64,000 nucleotides of DNA. Origin: Sphingomonas sp. TZW2008. GTDB lineage: Bacteria > Pseudomonadota > Alphaproteobacteria > Sphingomonadales > Sphingomonadaceae. Shown here piece after piece: positions 25,090 through 33,834 of this stretch. The translations under genes and the position numbers were made by a program. Below the pieces are notes generated by a model. The model did no database searches, had not been told where the DNA came from, and was given only the letters and a program-made list of their open reading frames with translations. Positions within the stretch are counted from its first letter, which is position 1; every line of letters begins with the position of its first letter. Where the stretch lies: positions 310,001-374,000 of the forward strand of contig NZ_BDJB01000003.1 in NCBI RefSeq assembly GCF_002117915.1, read 5' to 3'.

Positions 25090-25815
25090 TCAGCTACCGC
25101 ATGTCACGCGGCCGCTGCCCATCCGCGACACGGTGCACCGCGCCCCCCGACCAAGATCGACCGAGCCGCTACCGACCAGGGAAACGCTCGCCGTGCCGTC
25201 GACGCTGGCGCGCACGCTGCCCGACCCTGCCGTCGTCACCTCGGCACTGCGCGCACGAAGATCGGGTGCGACGAGGCCGCCCGAACCACCCGTCTTGACG
25301 TCGAGCCGCGCGGCCGTACCTGCCGCCGCGACGCTCCCCGATCCGCCGATCGCGACGTCGAATTCGTCGACCGCGATCCGCGCGAACGACAGCGCGCCCG
25401 ATCCCCCGACCGCCGCGTTCAGCCGGCCGCCGGTCACCTGATCGACCCGCATACGCCCCGCCCCGCCGACCGACGCGCTGGCGAGCCGCGGCAGCGTGAC
25501 GGAGATGCGCACCTGCTGCTCCAGCCGCCAGTCGCCGTTGCGCGCACCCTTCGGCCGACGGAGCGCCAGCGTGTTGCCGTCGCGTTCGACGCGCAGCGCC
25601 GCGAGCGCTGCCGCCGGGCCGGTCGCGCGCACCGACCACGCCGGTCCGACGCGCACATCCACCGTCGCCGCAGTGCCGAGCGCCACTCCGTCGAACCCCT
25701 GCGCGCGATAGATCATCGCGTCGCCGCTGCGCTCGCCCGCAATCTCGACGCCCCCTCGATCCTGCGCGATCGCCTCACCGGCGAGGGGAAGCAGCAGCAG
25801 GGCAAGGAAGCGCAT
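25090..25815 (-). CDS. Exported GIN-domain (DUF2807) protein, first of three
   Basis: 241 aa. A signal peptide ends near EAIAQD (residue 18). The domain opens FDGVALGTAATVDVRVG and has GGAGRMRVD, GGSGALSFA, GGSGSVAAA, GGSGGLVAP and AGSGSVRAS turns, ending GRGARCTVSRMGSGRVTCG, strikingly parallel to the second copy. GGAG lies about 7 nt before the ATG. It is probably the first gene of the three-gene transcript and starts about 70 bp from the carD terminator. Confidence 0.87.
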   Translation of the reverse strand: MRFLALLLLPLAGEAIAQDRGGVEIAGERSGDAMIYRAQGFDGVALGTAATVDVRVGPAWSVRATGPAAALAALRVERDGNTLALRRPKGARNGDWRLEQQVRISVTLPRLASASVGGAGRMRVDQVTGGRLNAAVGGSGALSFARIAVDEFDVAIGGSGSVAAAGTAARLDVKTGGSGGLVAPDLRARSAEVTTAGSGSVRASVDGTASVSLVGSGSVDLGRGARCTVSRMGSGRVTCGS

Positions 25816-25885
25816 CGTTAGTCTCCAGCAGATTCGGGAAAACGATAGCCGCTTCGACTACGCTTGTAAACAATGAGCGCAGGAC

Positions 25886-25920
25886 AAAGAAAAAGGGGCG
25901 CCCCCACCGGGAGCGCCCCT
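25886..25920 (-). terminator. Rho-independent terminator after carD
   Basis: On the minus strand AGGGGCGC pairs with GCGCCCCT (8 bp, extended by a CCC/GGG inner stem) and is followed by TTTTTCTTT. It lies 24 bp after the carD stop and before the promoter region of the GIN genes. Confidence 0.9.
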
Positions 25921-25943
25921 CGATCATCATCGGCGTGACCGGG

Positions 25944-26477
25944 TCAGGCCGCCACCTTGTCCTTGTTGTAGATCGCCGCTGCCGCCCGCAGGATCTCGAG
26001 GATCTTTTCCTGCGCCGCCGGCTCGTCGATCTGCTCCATCGCGGCAAGCTCGCGCGCGAGTCGGCTCGTCGCGCCCTCGAAGATCTGCCGCTCGGAATAG
26101 CTCTGCTCGGGCTGATCCTCGGCACGGAACAGGTCGCGGACCACTTCGGCGATCGACACCAGGTCGCCCGAATTGATCTTCGCCTCATATTCCTGCGCGC
26201 GGCGCGACCACATGGTGCGCTTCACCTTGGGCTTGCCCTTCAGCGTCTCCATCGCCTCGCGCATCGTCTTGTCGCTCGACAGCTTGCGCATGCCGACGCT
26301 CTCGGCCTTGTTGGTCGGCACGCGGAGCGTCATCTTCTCCTTTTCGAACCGCAGCACGTACAGCTCGAGCTGCATGCCGGCGATTTCTTGTTTCTGCAGC
26401 TCGATGACACGGCCGACACCGTGCTTGGGGTAAACGACGTAATCACCGACATCGAAATGCAGCGCCTTGGCAGCCAT
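25944..26477 (-). CDS. carD: CarD family transcriptional regulator
   Basis: 177 aa from the ATG at 26477. CarD binds the RNA polymerase beta subunit through its N-terminal Tudor-like domain and stabilises open complexes, notably at rRNA promoters. FDVGDYVVYPKHGVGRVIEL starts at residue 8, LRVPTNKAESVGMRKL follows, and the C-terminal helical DNA-binding part contains MWSRRAQEYEAKINSGD. Normal length. It has its own terminator and a leader of about 130 nt with a hairpin. The frame is open upstream without family similarity. Confidence 0.94.
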   Translation of the reverse strand: MAAKALHFDVGDYVVYPKHGVGRVIELQKQEIAGMQLELYVLRFEKEKMTLRVPTNKAESVGMRKLSSDKTMREAMETLKGKPKVKRTMWSRRAQEYEAKINSGDLVSIAEVVRDLFRAEDQPEQSYSERQIFEGATSRLARELAAMEQIDEPAAQEKILEILRAAAAIYNKDKVAA

Positions 26478-26582
26478 AGGAACCGGACCCTCGGGGTTGA
26501 TCACGCCAGGGACGCGGAGATGCGCGGGCTGGTGCCCGCCCGTATCCGGCCTGCGCAAGCGTGAAGGGTTGAGCTTCTCCAG

Positions 26583-26622
26583 CGGACGCGAAAGAGCGAT
26601 GCGTCCGTCGTGGTCTTATATA
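26583..26622 (-). promoter_or_regulatory. -10-like box and leader hairpin upstream of carD
   Basis: TATATA at 26617-26622 is a good -10 candidate for carD transcription on the minus strand; no convincing -35 is seen. Just downstream, CGGACGC (26583-26589) and GCGTCCG (26601-26607) could form a 7-bp hairpin near the 5' end of the leader. Confidence 0.33.
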
Positions 26623-26686
26623 GCAGCGTTGCAGCAATATTACCAGCGCCGATCGGGCAGCATCGCTGGCGTTTTCACGCCACCAC

Positions 26687-26725
26687 GAAAAACCGCCGCG
26701 CGGGATCGATCCCGGCGCGGCGGTT
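26687..26725 (-). terminator. Rho-independent terminator after fdxA
   Basis: AACCGCCGCGC pairs with GCGCGGCGGTT (11 bp) around a GGGATCGATCCC self-complementary centre. On the minus strand the stem runs into TTTTTC. It lies 44 bp after the fdxA stop and separates it from carD. Confidence 0.88.
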
Positions 26726-26769
26726 GACGGTCGCTCGGACCCTGACGGACGGGTGACGAAGCGCTGCGA

Positions 26770-27111
26770 TCAGTCGCCCGCGCCCGGCTCGGCCGAAAAA
26801 TACTTGTCGTACTTGCCCTCTTCGCCCTTGTGCTCGTCGGCATCGGCGGGGGTCTGGTCGCCCTTGCGCGTCACGTTGGGCCATTGGCTCGAGAAGGTCG
26901 CGTTGATCTCCAGCCACTGCTCCAGCCCGCTCTCGGTATCGGGCAGGATCGCCTCGGCGGGACATTCCGGCTCGCACACGCCGCAATCGATGCACTCGCT
27001 GGGATTGATGACGAGCATGTTCTCGCCTTCGTAGAAACAGTCGACCGGGCACACTTCGACGCAATCCATATATTTGCAACGGATGCACGCGTCGGTGACG
27101 ACATAGGTCAT
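26770..27111 (-). CDS. fdxA: 7Fe ferredoxin FdxA
   Basis: 113 aa. Small soluble electron carrier with one [3Fe-4S] and one [4Fe-4S] cluster. The N-terminal cluster ligands are in [21 protein letters not shown], and the second set in [16 protein letters not shown]. The C-terminal extension ([17 protein letters not shown]) is typical of alphaproteobacterial FdxA. The order Suv3-like helicase, S4 protein, fdxA, carD is common in this group. Confidence 0.96.
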   Translation of the reverse strand: MTYVVTDACIRCKYMDCVEVCPVDCFYEGENMLVINPSECIDCGVCEPECPAEAILPDTESGLEQWLEINATFSSQWPNVTRKGDQTPADADEHKGEEGKYDKYFSAEPGAGD

Positions 27112-27172
27112 GGCCGGTAAACTCCCCTCAGTCGGACTTGGGCGCTGCTGCTATGCCTGCCTGCCGCCAGCG

Positions 27173-27466
27173 TCAATCGCCCGCGCCTTCCTGCGATTCA
27201 CTCTCGTCTGGCGCTCCGGGCTGCAGCTCGCGATAACATCCTTGCGCCTCGGGCGCTGGGCCGCGGCGCAGCGGCAGAGCCTCGATGCGGATGACGCGCA
27301 CCGCGCCCGCCTTCACGAAGGTGACGATATTGCCGATTCGCACCGCGGCGTGCGCGCGGTCGATCACCCGGCCGTCGATCCGCATCCGCCCCGCCGCCGC
27401 CATTGCCTGCGCCGCGCTGCGCGTCTTGGCGAGCCGCGTGAACCACAGGTAGCGGTCGAGCCGCAT
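27173..27466 (-). CDS. S4-domain RNA-binding protein (Hsp15-like)
   Basis: 97 aa. The S4 domain MRLDRYLWFTRLAKTRSAAQ is at the N-terminus, with GRMRIDGRVIDRAHAAVRIG following, and a short acidic tail. Family members such as Hsp15 bind stalled 50S subunits carrying nascent chains. The ATG at 27466 lies 23 bp after the helicase stop with no clear ribosome binding site; the frame is open further upstream inside the helicase gene, so a start overlapping it is possible. Confidence 0.88.
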   Translation of the reverse strand: MRLDRYLWFTRLAKTRSAAQAMAAAGRMRIDGRVIDRAHAAVRIGNIVTFVKAGAVRVIRIEALPLRRGPAPEAQGCYRELQPGAPDESESQEGAGD

Positions 27467-27488
27467 CGTCGCGCCCGCACCACGCGCG

Positions 27489-29963
27489 TCAGCCAAGGCC
27501 GAGCTCCGCCAGTGCGGCAAAGGCGTTGTCGCGGCGCGGCGCGGCAACCTTGGCCGGCGGTCGCCCGCGCCATGCCCAGCGCCCTTCGGGCAACGGCCGG
27601 AAACCGAGTTCGGCCATCAGCCGCGCGATCGTCCCCGCCTCCAACCCGATCGACGTGGCGAGCGCCGGATCGGGCACGAACGGCGCCCGCCCGTTGCGCG
27701 CGTCGTGCGCTGCGCGCGCGATCCGCTCGACCAGATCGATGCGCACCGCCTGCGTGCCGAGCGGCCGATAGCCAGCCTCGATCACCGCGCCCGGCGCGCC
27801 GCGCGGTAGTACGCTCGCGCCGTCGCGCGGGGCGTCGGGCACCGCCAGCCCCGCTGCGGCGAGCAGCGCCGCGCGCCAGCCGCGCGCCCGCGGTCGCAGT
27901 AACCGTGCGTCGAACAGGTCGAGGGCGCCGATCGTCACGCCGGCGCGGCGCAGCCGCTGGCGGTCGGCGCCGGTCAGCGCCTCCACCGCGACGCGGACCG
28001 GCAGCCGCGCCGCCAGCCCACCGCTCGCCTCAATCGCCCCCGCGACGCTGCGCAGCGCCGGCGTCGCGGCCGGATCGCGCGCCATCGTCGCCAGCGCGGC
28101 TAGCGCGGGGAGCTGCGCCGCGATCTGCCCCTCCACCCAGCGCTGCATCCGCTCGGCCGCCGCCCGCCGCTGCGTCGGATCGAGGCAATCGAGCGCATCG
28201 TCGAGTACGACAACCGGCCGCGCGAGCGAGCGCCCGCGGGCCAGCCGCCCCGTGACATGGCCGTCCCAAACTATTCCGCCGCCCGGCTCCAACACGAAGG
28301 CATCGTCGGCCGCCCCCACCAGCGCCTCGCCGCGCGTCCGCCGCTCGCTCGCCAACCGCTTCTCGGCGGTCGCCAGCAGCAGTCGCTTGTCGCTCGCCCG
28401 CGCCTCGGGCGCGACGGTGAAGCGAAAGCCGTCGAGCCGTCCGATGGCGTGGGTGTCGATCGTCACCTCGCCCTGCGGCCCGATCTCGACCGGCAGCGCA
28501 CCGGCCCCCGCGCCGATCTGCTTCATCAGCGCGCTGGTCCGCTTGTCGACGAAGCGTTGCGTCAGGCTGGCGTGCAGCGCATCGGACAGCCGCTCCTCCA
28601 CCGCCAGCGTGCGCGCCGCCCAGTGCGCGGGGTCGGCGAGCCAGTCGCGGCGCTGCGCGATATACGCCCAGGTGCGGATCGCCGCGACGCGCCCAGCAAT
28701 CGTCTCGACGTCGCCATCCGCACGGTCGAGCCGCGCCACCTCGTCGGCGAACCACTGGTGCGGCAGATATCCCTCGGCAAGATAGCCGAAAACGCGCGCG
28801 ACGAACCGCGCGTGCGGCTCGACGCCCAGCTTCTGGAAATCGGGGATACTGCACGCCGCCCACAGCCGATCGACCTGCCCGCGCGCGCGCGCGCGCACCG
28901 CCGGATCATCGGTCAGCCGGCGGACCACGGCAAGATCGACCGCCTCGGGCGCAGGGCGCAGCGCGTCGTGCATCGGCGGCGCGCTCAGCGAGGCGAGCAG
29001 CGCGTCGACGCTCGACAGATCGGGCGCGCCCTCGCGCCAGAACAGCGTGTCGAGCGTGGGAAATCGATGCTCCTCGATCGCCAGCACTTCCTCGGGCAGG
29101 AAGGCGTCGGGGCCCTCTTCCGCGATCGCACCGAACGTGCCGTCGCGCTGGTGCCGCCCCGCACGGCCCGCGATCTGCGCCATCTCCGCGGTGAACAGCC
29201 GTCGGCGCCGCTTGCCGTCGAACTTGTGCAGCCCCGCGAAGGCGACGTGCGCCACGTCCATGTTGAGGCCCATGCCGATCGCGTCGGTGGCGACCAGATA
29301 GTCGACCTCGCCGGCCTGGAACATCGCCACCTGCGCGTTGCGGGTGCGCGGGCTAAGCGCGCCCATCACCACCGCCGCCCCGCCGCGCAGCCGGCGCAGC
29401 ATCTCGGCGACGGCGTAGACTTCCTCCGCGCTGAACGCGACGATCGCGGAGCGGCGTGGCAGCCGGCTGATCTTCTTCGCGCCGGCGTAGGAGAGGTCGG
29501 AGAAGCGCGGCCGCTCGACGATCTCGACGCCCGGCACCAGCGCACGCACCACCGGCTTGAGCGCCGCCGAGCCAAGGATCATCGTCTCCTCGCGCCCGCG
29601 CGCATGCAGCAGGCGATCGGTGAACACGTGCCCGCGCTCGGCGTCCGCGCCCAGCTGCGCCTCGTCGAGCGCGACAAAGGCGACATCGCGATCGATCGGC
29701 ATGCTCTCCGCGGTGCACAGGAACCAGCGCGCGTCCTTGGGCACGATGCGTTCCTCGCCGGTGATCAGCGCCACGCGATCCGGCCCCTTCATCGCGACGA
29801 CGCGGTCGTACACCTCGCGCGCCAGCAGCCGCAGCGGAAAGCCGATCATGCCGCTCGAATGCGCCACCATCCGCTCGACCGCGAGGTGGGTCTTGCCGGT
29901 ATTGGTCGGCCCCAGAACCGCGCTGACGCGGGCGTTGTCATGGCCAGGCATGCCGCTGAACAT
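27489..29963 (-). CDS. Suv3-like RNA/DNA helicase
   Basis: About 824 aa. Superfamily 2 helicase related to mitochondrial SUPV3L1/Suv3. Motif I LGPTNTGKTHLAVERM is close to the N-terminus, motif II appears as ALDEAQLG (DEAQ), and VDYLVATDAIGMGLNMDV and QIAGRAGRHQRDGTFG complete the helicase core. The long C-terminal half contains the Suv3 arch-like helical region and ends in a basic low-complexity tail. In mitochondria the homologue works with PNPase in RNA decay; a bacterial role in RNA turnover is inference. The start is uncertain between ATG at 29963, ATG at 29951 and TTG at 29987. A (GC)7 run at about 28880-28895 is inside the gene. Confidence 0.9.
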   Translation of the reverse strand: MFSGMPGHDNARVSAVLGPTNTGKTHLAVERMVAHSSGMIGFPLRLLAREVYDRVVAMKGPDRVALITGEERIVPKDARWFLCTAESMPIDRDVAFVALDEAQLGADAERGHVFTDRLLHARGREETMILGSAALKPVVRALVPGVEIVERPRFSDLSYAGAKKISRLPRRSAIVAFSAEEVYAVAEMLRRLRGGAAVVMGALSPRTRNAQVAMFQAGEVDYLVATDAIGMGLNMDVAHVAFAGLHKFDGKRRRRLFTAEMAQIAGRAGRHQRDGTFGAIAEEGPDAFLPEEVLAIEEHRFPTLDTLFWREGAPDLSSVDALLASLSAPPMHDALRPAPEAVDLAVVRRLTDDPAVRARARGQVDRLWAACSIPDFQKLGVEPHARFVARVFGYLAEGYLPHQWFADEVARLDRADGDVETIAGRVAAIRTWAYIAQRRDWLADPAHWAARTLAVEERLSDALHASLTQRFVDKRTSALMKQIGAGAGALPVEIGPQGEVTIDTHAIGRLDGFRFTVAPEARASDKRLLLATAEKRLASERRTRGEALVGAADDAFVLEPGGGIVWDGHVTGRLARGRSLARPVVVLDDALDCLDPTQRRAAAERMQRWVEGQIAAQLPALAALATMARDPAATPALRSVAGAIEASGGLAARLPVRVAVEALTGADRQRLRRAGVTIGALDLFDARLLRPRARGWRAALLAAAGLAVPDAPRDGASVLPRGAPGAVIEAGYRPLGTQAVRIDLVERIARAAHDARNGRAPFVPDPALATSIGLEAGTIARLMAELGFRPLPEGRWAWRGRPPAKVAAPRRDNAFAALAELGLG

Positions 29964-30159
29964 CGGGCGCAATCGCCGCTGAATCAACTAGCTGAATCAA
30001 GCCCGGCCGTTTCGCCGCGCCCGGCCCACGCTTCGGCGCAAGGCGAGTCGCGCAGCGCGGCGGTTAATTTGACTTTAGCATCTCGCGATCACAACGCTCC
30101 TGCCTGCGCCGGGGGTGGATCGGCGACCAGTTTTGCGTTTGGGGGCGCTTCTTCTCGCC

Positions 30160-31653
30160 GTGTTTCTGCGCGAGCAGCCAGGACTTGAGCTTGCCGGCGC
30201 CGCCGGTTCGCGTGGCCTTGCCCGGTCGCGCGATTTCGGGCGCGCGATCGTGCCGGTGCGGCAGGTGCCGCTGCACGATCGCATGCGCGGCGCGCTGCAC
30301 CAGATCGATTGGGTGCCCGATCTCGGCGCGCGTATCGGCAGCGCCACGTGGTGGCGCGGCCTAGCCACCTGCGTCGGGCTGATCGCGACCGTCACGCTGA
30401 CCAATCCCGGCATCCGCCCGATCCCCGGCTTCGTCGCGACCGGGATGACGGGTGCGGAGCGCGAGGAAGCACGCACGCTGTCGATCGCCCCGCTTGGCCT
30501 CGGCGCCTCGACCGGCCGGCGGATGGCGGCGAACGATCTCGTCCGCCCGCTCGCCGAAACGCCCGAACGCCCGGTGATTGAGCTTACCGCGACGCTCGGC
30601 AGCGGCGACAGCTTCGGCGCCGCGCTCCAGCGTGCCGGCGTTGGCCGCGCCGATGCGGCGCGCGCCGCCGATCTCGTGGCAGGCGAGGTCGCGCTGGGCG
30701 ATCTCCAGCCCGGCACCGTGCTCGATCTCACGCTCGGCCGCCGCCACGATCGCCGCACCGCGCGCCCGCTCGAGCAGCTCGCCTTCCGCGCGCGGTTCGA
30801 CCTCAACCTCGCGCTGCACCGCCAGGAGGGCGGGTTGACGCTGGAGCGGCGCCCGATCGCGATCGATCGCACCCCGCTGCGCATCCAGGGCCTCGTCGGC
30901 GCCAGCCTCTATCGCTCGGCGCGCGCCGCCGGCGCCTCGGCGAAGCTCGTCGAAGCCTATATCAAGGCGATCGCCGCGCGCACCTCGATCGGCGGCATCG
31001 GCGCGAACGACCGGTTCGACATCATCGCCGATCACGCGCGTGCCGCGACCGGTGAGATACAGATCGGCCAGCTGCAATATGCCGGGCTCGATCAGGGATC
31101 GAAGAAGCTCCGCCTCGTCCGCTGGGAAGACGGCGACGGCAACGGCGGGCAGTTCTGGGACGCCAACGGCCAGGTCAAGCGCAGCGGCTTCATGGGCATG
31201 CCCGTCTCGGGCCGCGTCTCGTCCACCTTCGGAATGCGACGCCACCCGCTGCTCGGCTTCCTGCGCATGCACAAGGGGCTCGATCTCGCCGCGCCGAGCG
31301 GCACGCCAATATACGCCCCGATCGACGGGCGCGTCGCGATGGCGGGGCGCAACCGCGGCTACGGCAATTTCATCAAGCTCGATCACGGCAGCGGCGTCGC
31401 CAGCGGCTACGGCCATCTCAGCCGCTTCGCCGTCTCGTCGGGGCAGCGCGTGCAGCGCGGCCAGATCATCGGCTACGTCGGGTCGACCGGCCTGTCGACT
31501 GGCCCGCACCTTCACTGGGAAGTTTGGAAGAACGGCGTCAACGTGAACCCGCGCTCGATTTCGCTGTCCAGCGTCGCGACGCTGTCGGGCGAGAAGTTGC
31601 GCGCGTTCAAAGCCAAGGTCGCGAGCCTGCTGGGCGTCGCCCCCGCGCACTAA
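30160..31653 (+). CDS. M23-family (LytM) peptidoglycan endopeptidase
   Basis: About 497 aa from a GTG at 30160 (MFLREQPGLELAGAAG); a GTG at 30115 is also in frame, and neither has a strong ribosome binding site. A cytoplasmic start is followed by a transmembrane helix (about 65-82) after DWVPDLGARIGSATWWRG. The periplasmic part has a linker and an OapA/LysM-like module (GSGDSFGAALQRAGV). A LytM domain carries zinc ligands in MHKGLDLAAP (His371, Asp375) and HLHWEV (His450, His452). It probably cuts peptide cross-links during growth or division. All zinc-binding residues are present, so it should be active rather than an EnvC-type activator. Confidence 0.88.
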   Translation: MFLREQPGLELAGAAGSRGLARSRDFGRAIVPVRQVPLHDRMRGALHQIDWVPDLGARIGSATWWRGLATCVGLIATVTLTNPGIRPIPGFVATGMTGAEREEARTLSIAPLGLGASTGRRMAANDLVRPLAETPERPVIELTATLGSGDSFGAALQRAGVGRADAARAADLVAGEVALGDLQPGTVLDLTLGRRHDRRTARPLEQLAFRARFDLNLALHRQEGGLTLERRPIAIDRTPLRIQGLVGASLYRSARAAGASAKLVEAYIKAIAARTSIGGIGANDRFDIIADHARAATGEIQIGQLQYAGLDQGSKKLRLVRWEDGDGNGGQFWDANGQVKRSGFMGMPVSGRVSSTFGMRRHPLLGFLRMHKGLDLAAPSGTPIYAPIDGRVAMAGRNRGYGNFIKLDHGSGVASGYGHLSRFAVSSGQRVQRGQIIGYVGSTGLSTGPHLHWEVWKNGVNVNPRSISLSSVATLSGEKLRAFKAKVASLLGVAPAH

Positions 31654-31693
31654 ACTAGCTTGCGGCTCTGGGCGCGCACCGACTTGCGTCGGG

Positions 31694-32872
31694 CTAGATC
31701 GCCTGCCCCGCTGCGACGCCGCTCGCCCACGCCCACTGAAAGTTGTAGCCGCCGAGCCACCCGGTAACGTCGACCGCCTCGCCGATCACGTACAGCCCCG
31801 GCACCTTCTTCGCCGCCATCGTCTGCGACGACAGCTCGGCGGTCGATACGCCGCCAACCGTCACCTCCGCCTTGGCAAAGCCCTCGCTGCCGCTTGGCGT
31901 GAAGCGCCACGCCGCCAGCGTCTGCTCCGCCGCGGCGAGTTTCGCATCGGTCTGGCCGCCCAACTCGCCAACGATGCCGAGTTCGTCTGCCAGCGCGTCC
32001 GCCAGCCGCTGCGGCAGCGCTCCGGCCAGCACCTTGCCACCGCTTGCACGCGGTGCCGCGCGCTTCGCCGCGCGTAACCAGCCCGCATCCTGATCAGGCA
32101 CCAGGTCGACGGTCACGGGCTCGCCGTGCCGCCAGTAGGACGACGCCTGCAGCGTCGCCGGGCCGGACAGGCCACGGTGCGTGAACAGCATCGCCTCACG
32201 GAACGCCGCCTTGCCCGCGCGCGCGACGACCGGCGTCGCGACGCCCGCCAGCGCACGAAACCTTTGCTCCTCGCCCGCCAGCGTCAGCGGCACCAACGCC
32301 GGCCGCGGCTCGACCACCTTCAGCCCGAACTGCCGCGCCAGATCATAGGCGAAGCCGCTCGCCCCCATCTGCGGGATCGCCGGCCCGCCGGTCGCGATCA
32401 CCAACGCCGCGCCGCGATACGTCCGATCGCCACTCGCGACGGTGAAAAGGCCATCGGCGTGCATCACCGCACCGGTATCGTTCCCTAGCGCGAACTCGAC
32501 CCCGCCCTTGTCGCATTCCGCCACCAGCATCGCCACGATCTGCCGCGCCGATCCGTCGCAGAACAATTGCCCCAGCGTCTTCTCGTGCCACGCGATGCCG
32601 TATCGCTCGACCAGCGCCAGAAAGTCCGCCGGCGTGTAGCGCGCCAGCGCCGATCGCGCGAAATGCGGGTTCGCCGACAGGTAGCGCTCGGGCACGGTGC
32701 CGAGGTTGGTGAAGTTGCACCGCCCCCCGCCCGAGATCAGGATCTTCTTGCCCACCTTCTCCGCGTGATCGATCACCAGCACGCGCCGCCCGCGCTGCCC
32801 GGCGATCGCGGCGCACATCAGCCCCGCCGCGCCGCCCCCAAGCACGATCGCGTCATAAGGTTCGCTTGCCAC
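31694..32872 (-). CDS. HI0933/YhiN-family NAD(P)/FAD-dependent oxidoreductase
   Basis: 392 aa. FAD-binding Rossmann motif VLGGGAAGLMCAAIAGQRGR is at residues 11-30, and the family signature GKKILISGGGRCNFTN follows. Near the C-terminus are GGVSTAELSSQTMAAKKVPGLYVIGEAVDV and GWLGGYNFQWAWASGVAAG. The family is widespread and its natural substrate is unknown. The tiny HTH-like gene upstream ends 4 bp before the start. Confidence 0.92.
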   Translation of the reverse strand: MASEPYDAIVLGGGAAGLMCAAIAGQRGRRVLVIDHAEKVGKKILISGGGRCNFTNLGTVPERYLSANPHFARSALARYTPADFLALVERYGIAWHEKTLGQLFCDGSARQIVAMLVAECDKGGVEFALGNDTGAVMHADGLFTVASGDRTYRGAALVIATGGPAIPQMGASGFAYDLARQFGLKVVEPRPALVPLTLAGEEQRFRALAGVATPVVARAGKAAFREAMLFTHRGLSGPATLQASSYWRHGEPVTVDLVPDQDAGWLRAAKRAAPRASGGKVLAGALPQRLADALADELGIVGELGGQTDAKLAAAEQTLAAWRFTPSGSEGFAKAEVTVGGVSTAELSSQTMAAKKVPGLYVIGEAVDVTGWLGGYNFQWAWASGVAAGQAI

Positions 32873-32876
32873 CGGC

Positions 32877-33056
32877 TCAGTGCAGCTTGGCGATCGACAG
32901 GCCGTCCTTCTTCGCCTGTTCCTTCACCGATTCCTCGCTGCGCGTCAGGGCCTTGGCGATCGCCTTCAGCGCCATCCCCTTCTTCGCCAGCGTGTGCAGC
33001 TTCTGGATCTCGTCGGGCCGCCACGGCTGGCGGTGTCTCTCAAAGCGTTCGGCCAT
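32877..33056 (-). CDS. Small SANT/HTH-like protein
   Basis: 59 aa from the ATG at 33056. The sequence RQPWRPDEIQKLHTLAKKGM followed by ALKAIAKALTRSEESVKEQA has the tryptophan-containing three-helix pattern of Myb/SANT-type DNA-binding motifs. Small proteins of this kind are conserved in alphaproteobacteria without known function. It lies 4 bp upstream of the flavoprotein gene and 10 bp downstream of the TetR gene, so the three may be co-transcribed. Confidence 0.75.
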   Translation of the reverse strand: MAERFERHRQPWRPDEIQKLHTLAKKGMALKAIAKALTRSEESVKEQAKKDGLSIAKLH

Positions 33057-33066
33057 GGCGGGCGCT

Positions 33067-33708
33067 TTAGCGCGCGGCGGCCTTGCCGTCTGCCGCCAAT
33101 CCGCGCGCCAGCATCGCGGCGATCGTATCGCCGATCGCGTCGATCGCGGGGTCATCGTCCCACACGCCGTAGCGCAGCCCTAGGAACACGTTCATCCCCA
33201 TGATCGCCCAGGCGTGGACTTCGCCCACGTCGCCGCGCACCTCGCCGCGTGCCGCTGCCGCCTGCAGCCGCTCGGCGATCCGCTCCGCCGTGGTTGAGTA
33301 ATGAAGGCGGAAGCTTTCCGGGTCGACGAACTCCGCCTCGTCGATCACGCGGTAGATTGCCTTGTGCCCGCGCACGAAGTCGAGAAAGCTGACGAGGCCC
33401 GCGCGCTCGGCCGCGATCTGATCAGGTGCAGCGCGGATCGCCGGGCCGACATGGTCACGCACCCGGTCCGACAGGTCACGCACCAGCGCGCGGAACACCG
33501 CGTCCTTTGAATCGAAATAGGTGTAGAAACTGCCCAGCGCGACGCCCGCGCGCTTGGTGATCGTGCTGATCGACGCCTCGTGGAAGCCGCGCTCCCCGAA
33601 CTCACCCATCGCTGCGTCGAGGATCGCGCGCTGCGTGCGCCGCCCACGTGCGGTGCGCGGCGCCTTGGGTTCGGGCGGCATCGCCTCGCTATCCGTCGCC
33701 TCGCTCAC
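33067..33708 (-). CDS. TetR-family transcriptional regulator
   Basis: 213 aa from a GTG at 33708, preceded by GGAGGG at 4-nt spacing; ATGs at 33720 and 33765 are in frame but lack a site. The N-terminal helix-turn-helix domain (about 20-66) reads RRTQRAILDAAMGEFGERGF then ISTITKRAGVALGSFYTYFDSKDAVF. The C-terminal ligand domain contains YRVIDEAEFVDPESFRLHY. It is divergent from a TonB-dependent receptor, and a partial inverted repeat lies over the promoter between them, so it probably controls that receptor and itself. The ligand is unknown. Confidence 0.9.
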   Translation of the reverse strand: MSEATDSEAMPPEPKAPRTARGRRTQRAILDAAMGEFGERGFHEASISTITKRAGVALGSFYTYFDSKDAVFRALVRDLSDRVRDHVGPAIRAAPDQIAAERAGLVSFLDFVRGHKAIYRVIDEAEFVDPESFRLHYSTTAERIAERLQAAAARGEVRGDVGEVHAWAIMGMNVFLGLRYGVWDDDPAIDAIGDTIAAMLARGLAADGKAAAR

Positions 33709-33727
33709 CCTGCCCTCCATTCCCAAG

Positions 33728-33756
33728 TTGAAACCTGGTTCATCTTTCACTATTGG
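33728..33756 (+). promoter_or_regulatory. Sigma-70-like promoter with overlapping operator candidate
   Basis: TTGAAA (33728-33733), a 17-bp spacer and TATTGG (33751-33756) form a plausible promoter for the TonB-dependent receptor, giving a leader of about 75 nt. TGAAACCTGGTTCA (33729-33742), an imperfect inverted repeat centred on AACCTGGTT, overlaps the -35 box and could be the site of the adjacent TetR protein. Both calls are inference. Confidence 0.45.
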
Positions 33757-33834
33757 ACGCGTCATCGTTTCACAACCCGGCCAAGACCGGGCGGCGTCGC
33801 AGGGACGCCGGTTCATCATCGGGGGGGATATCCC

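Noticed and set aside
28875..28900. (GC)n run as a possible repeat element
   Set aside because: It is a short dinucleotide run inside the helicase coding sequence, encoding alternating Arg-Ala, and is expected by chance in such GC-rich DNA.
28257..30188. 643-codon plus-strand frame opposite the Suv3-like helicase
   Set aside because: It is arginine-rich without motifs, and the helicase on the other strand has intact motifs I, II and VI. It would also run into the M23 peptidase start region.
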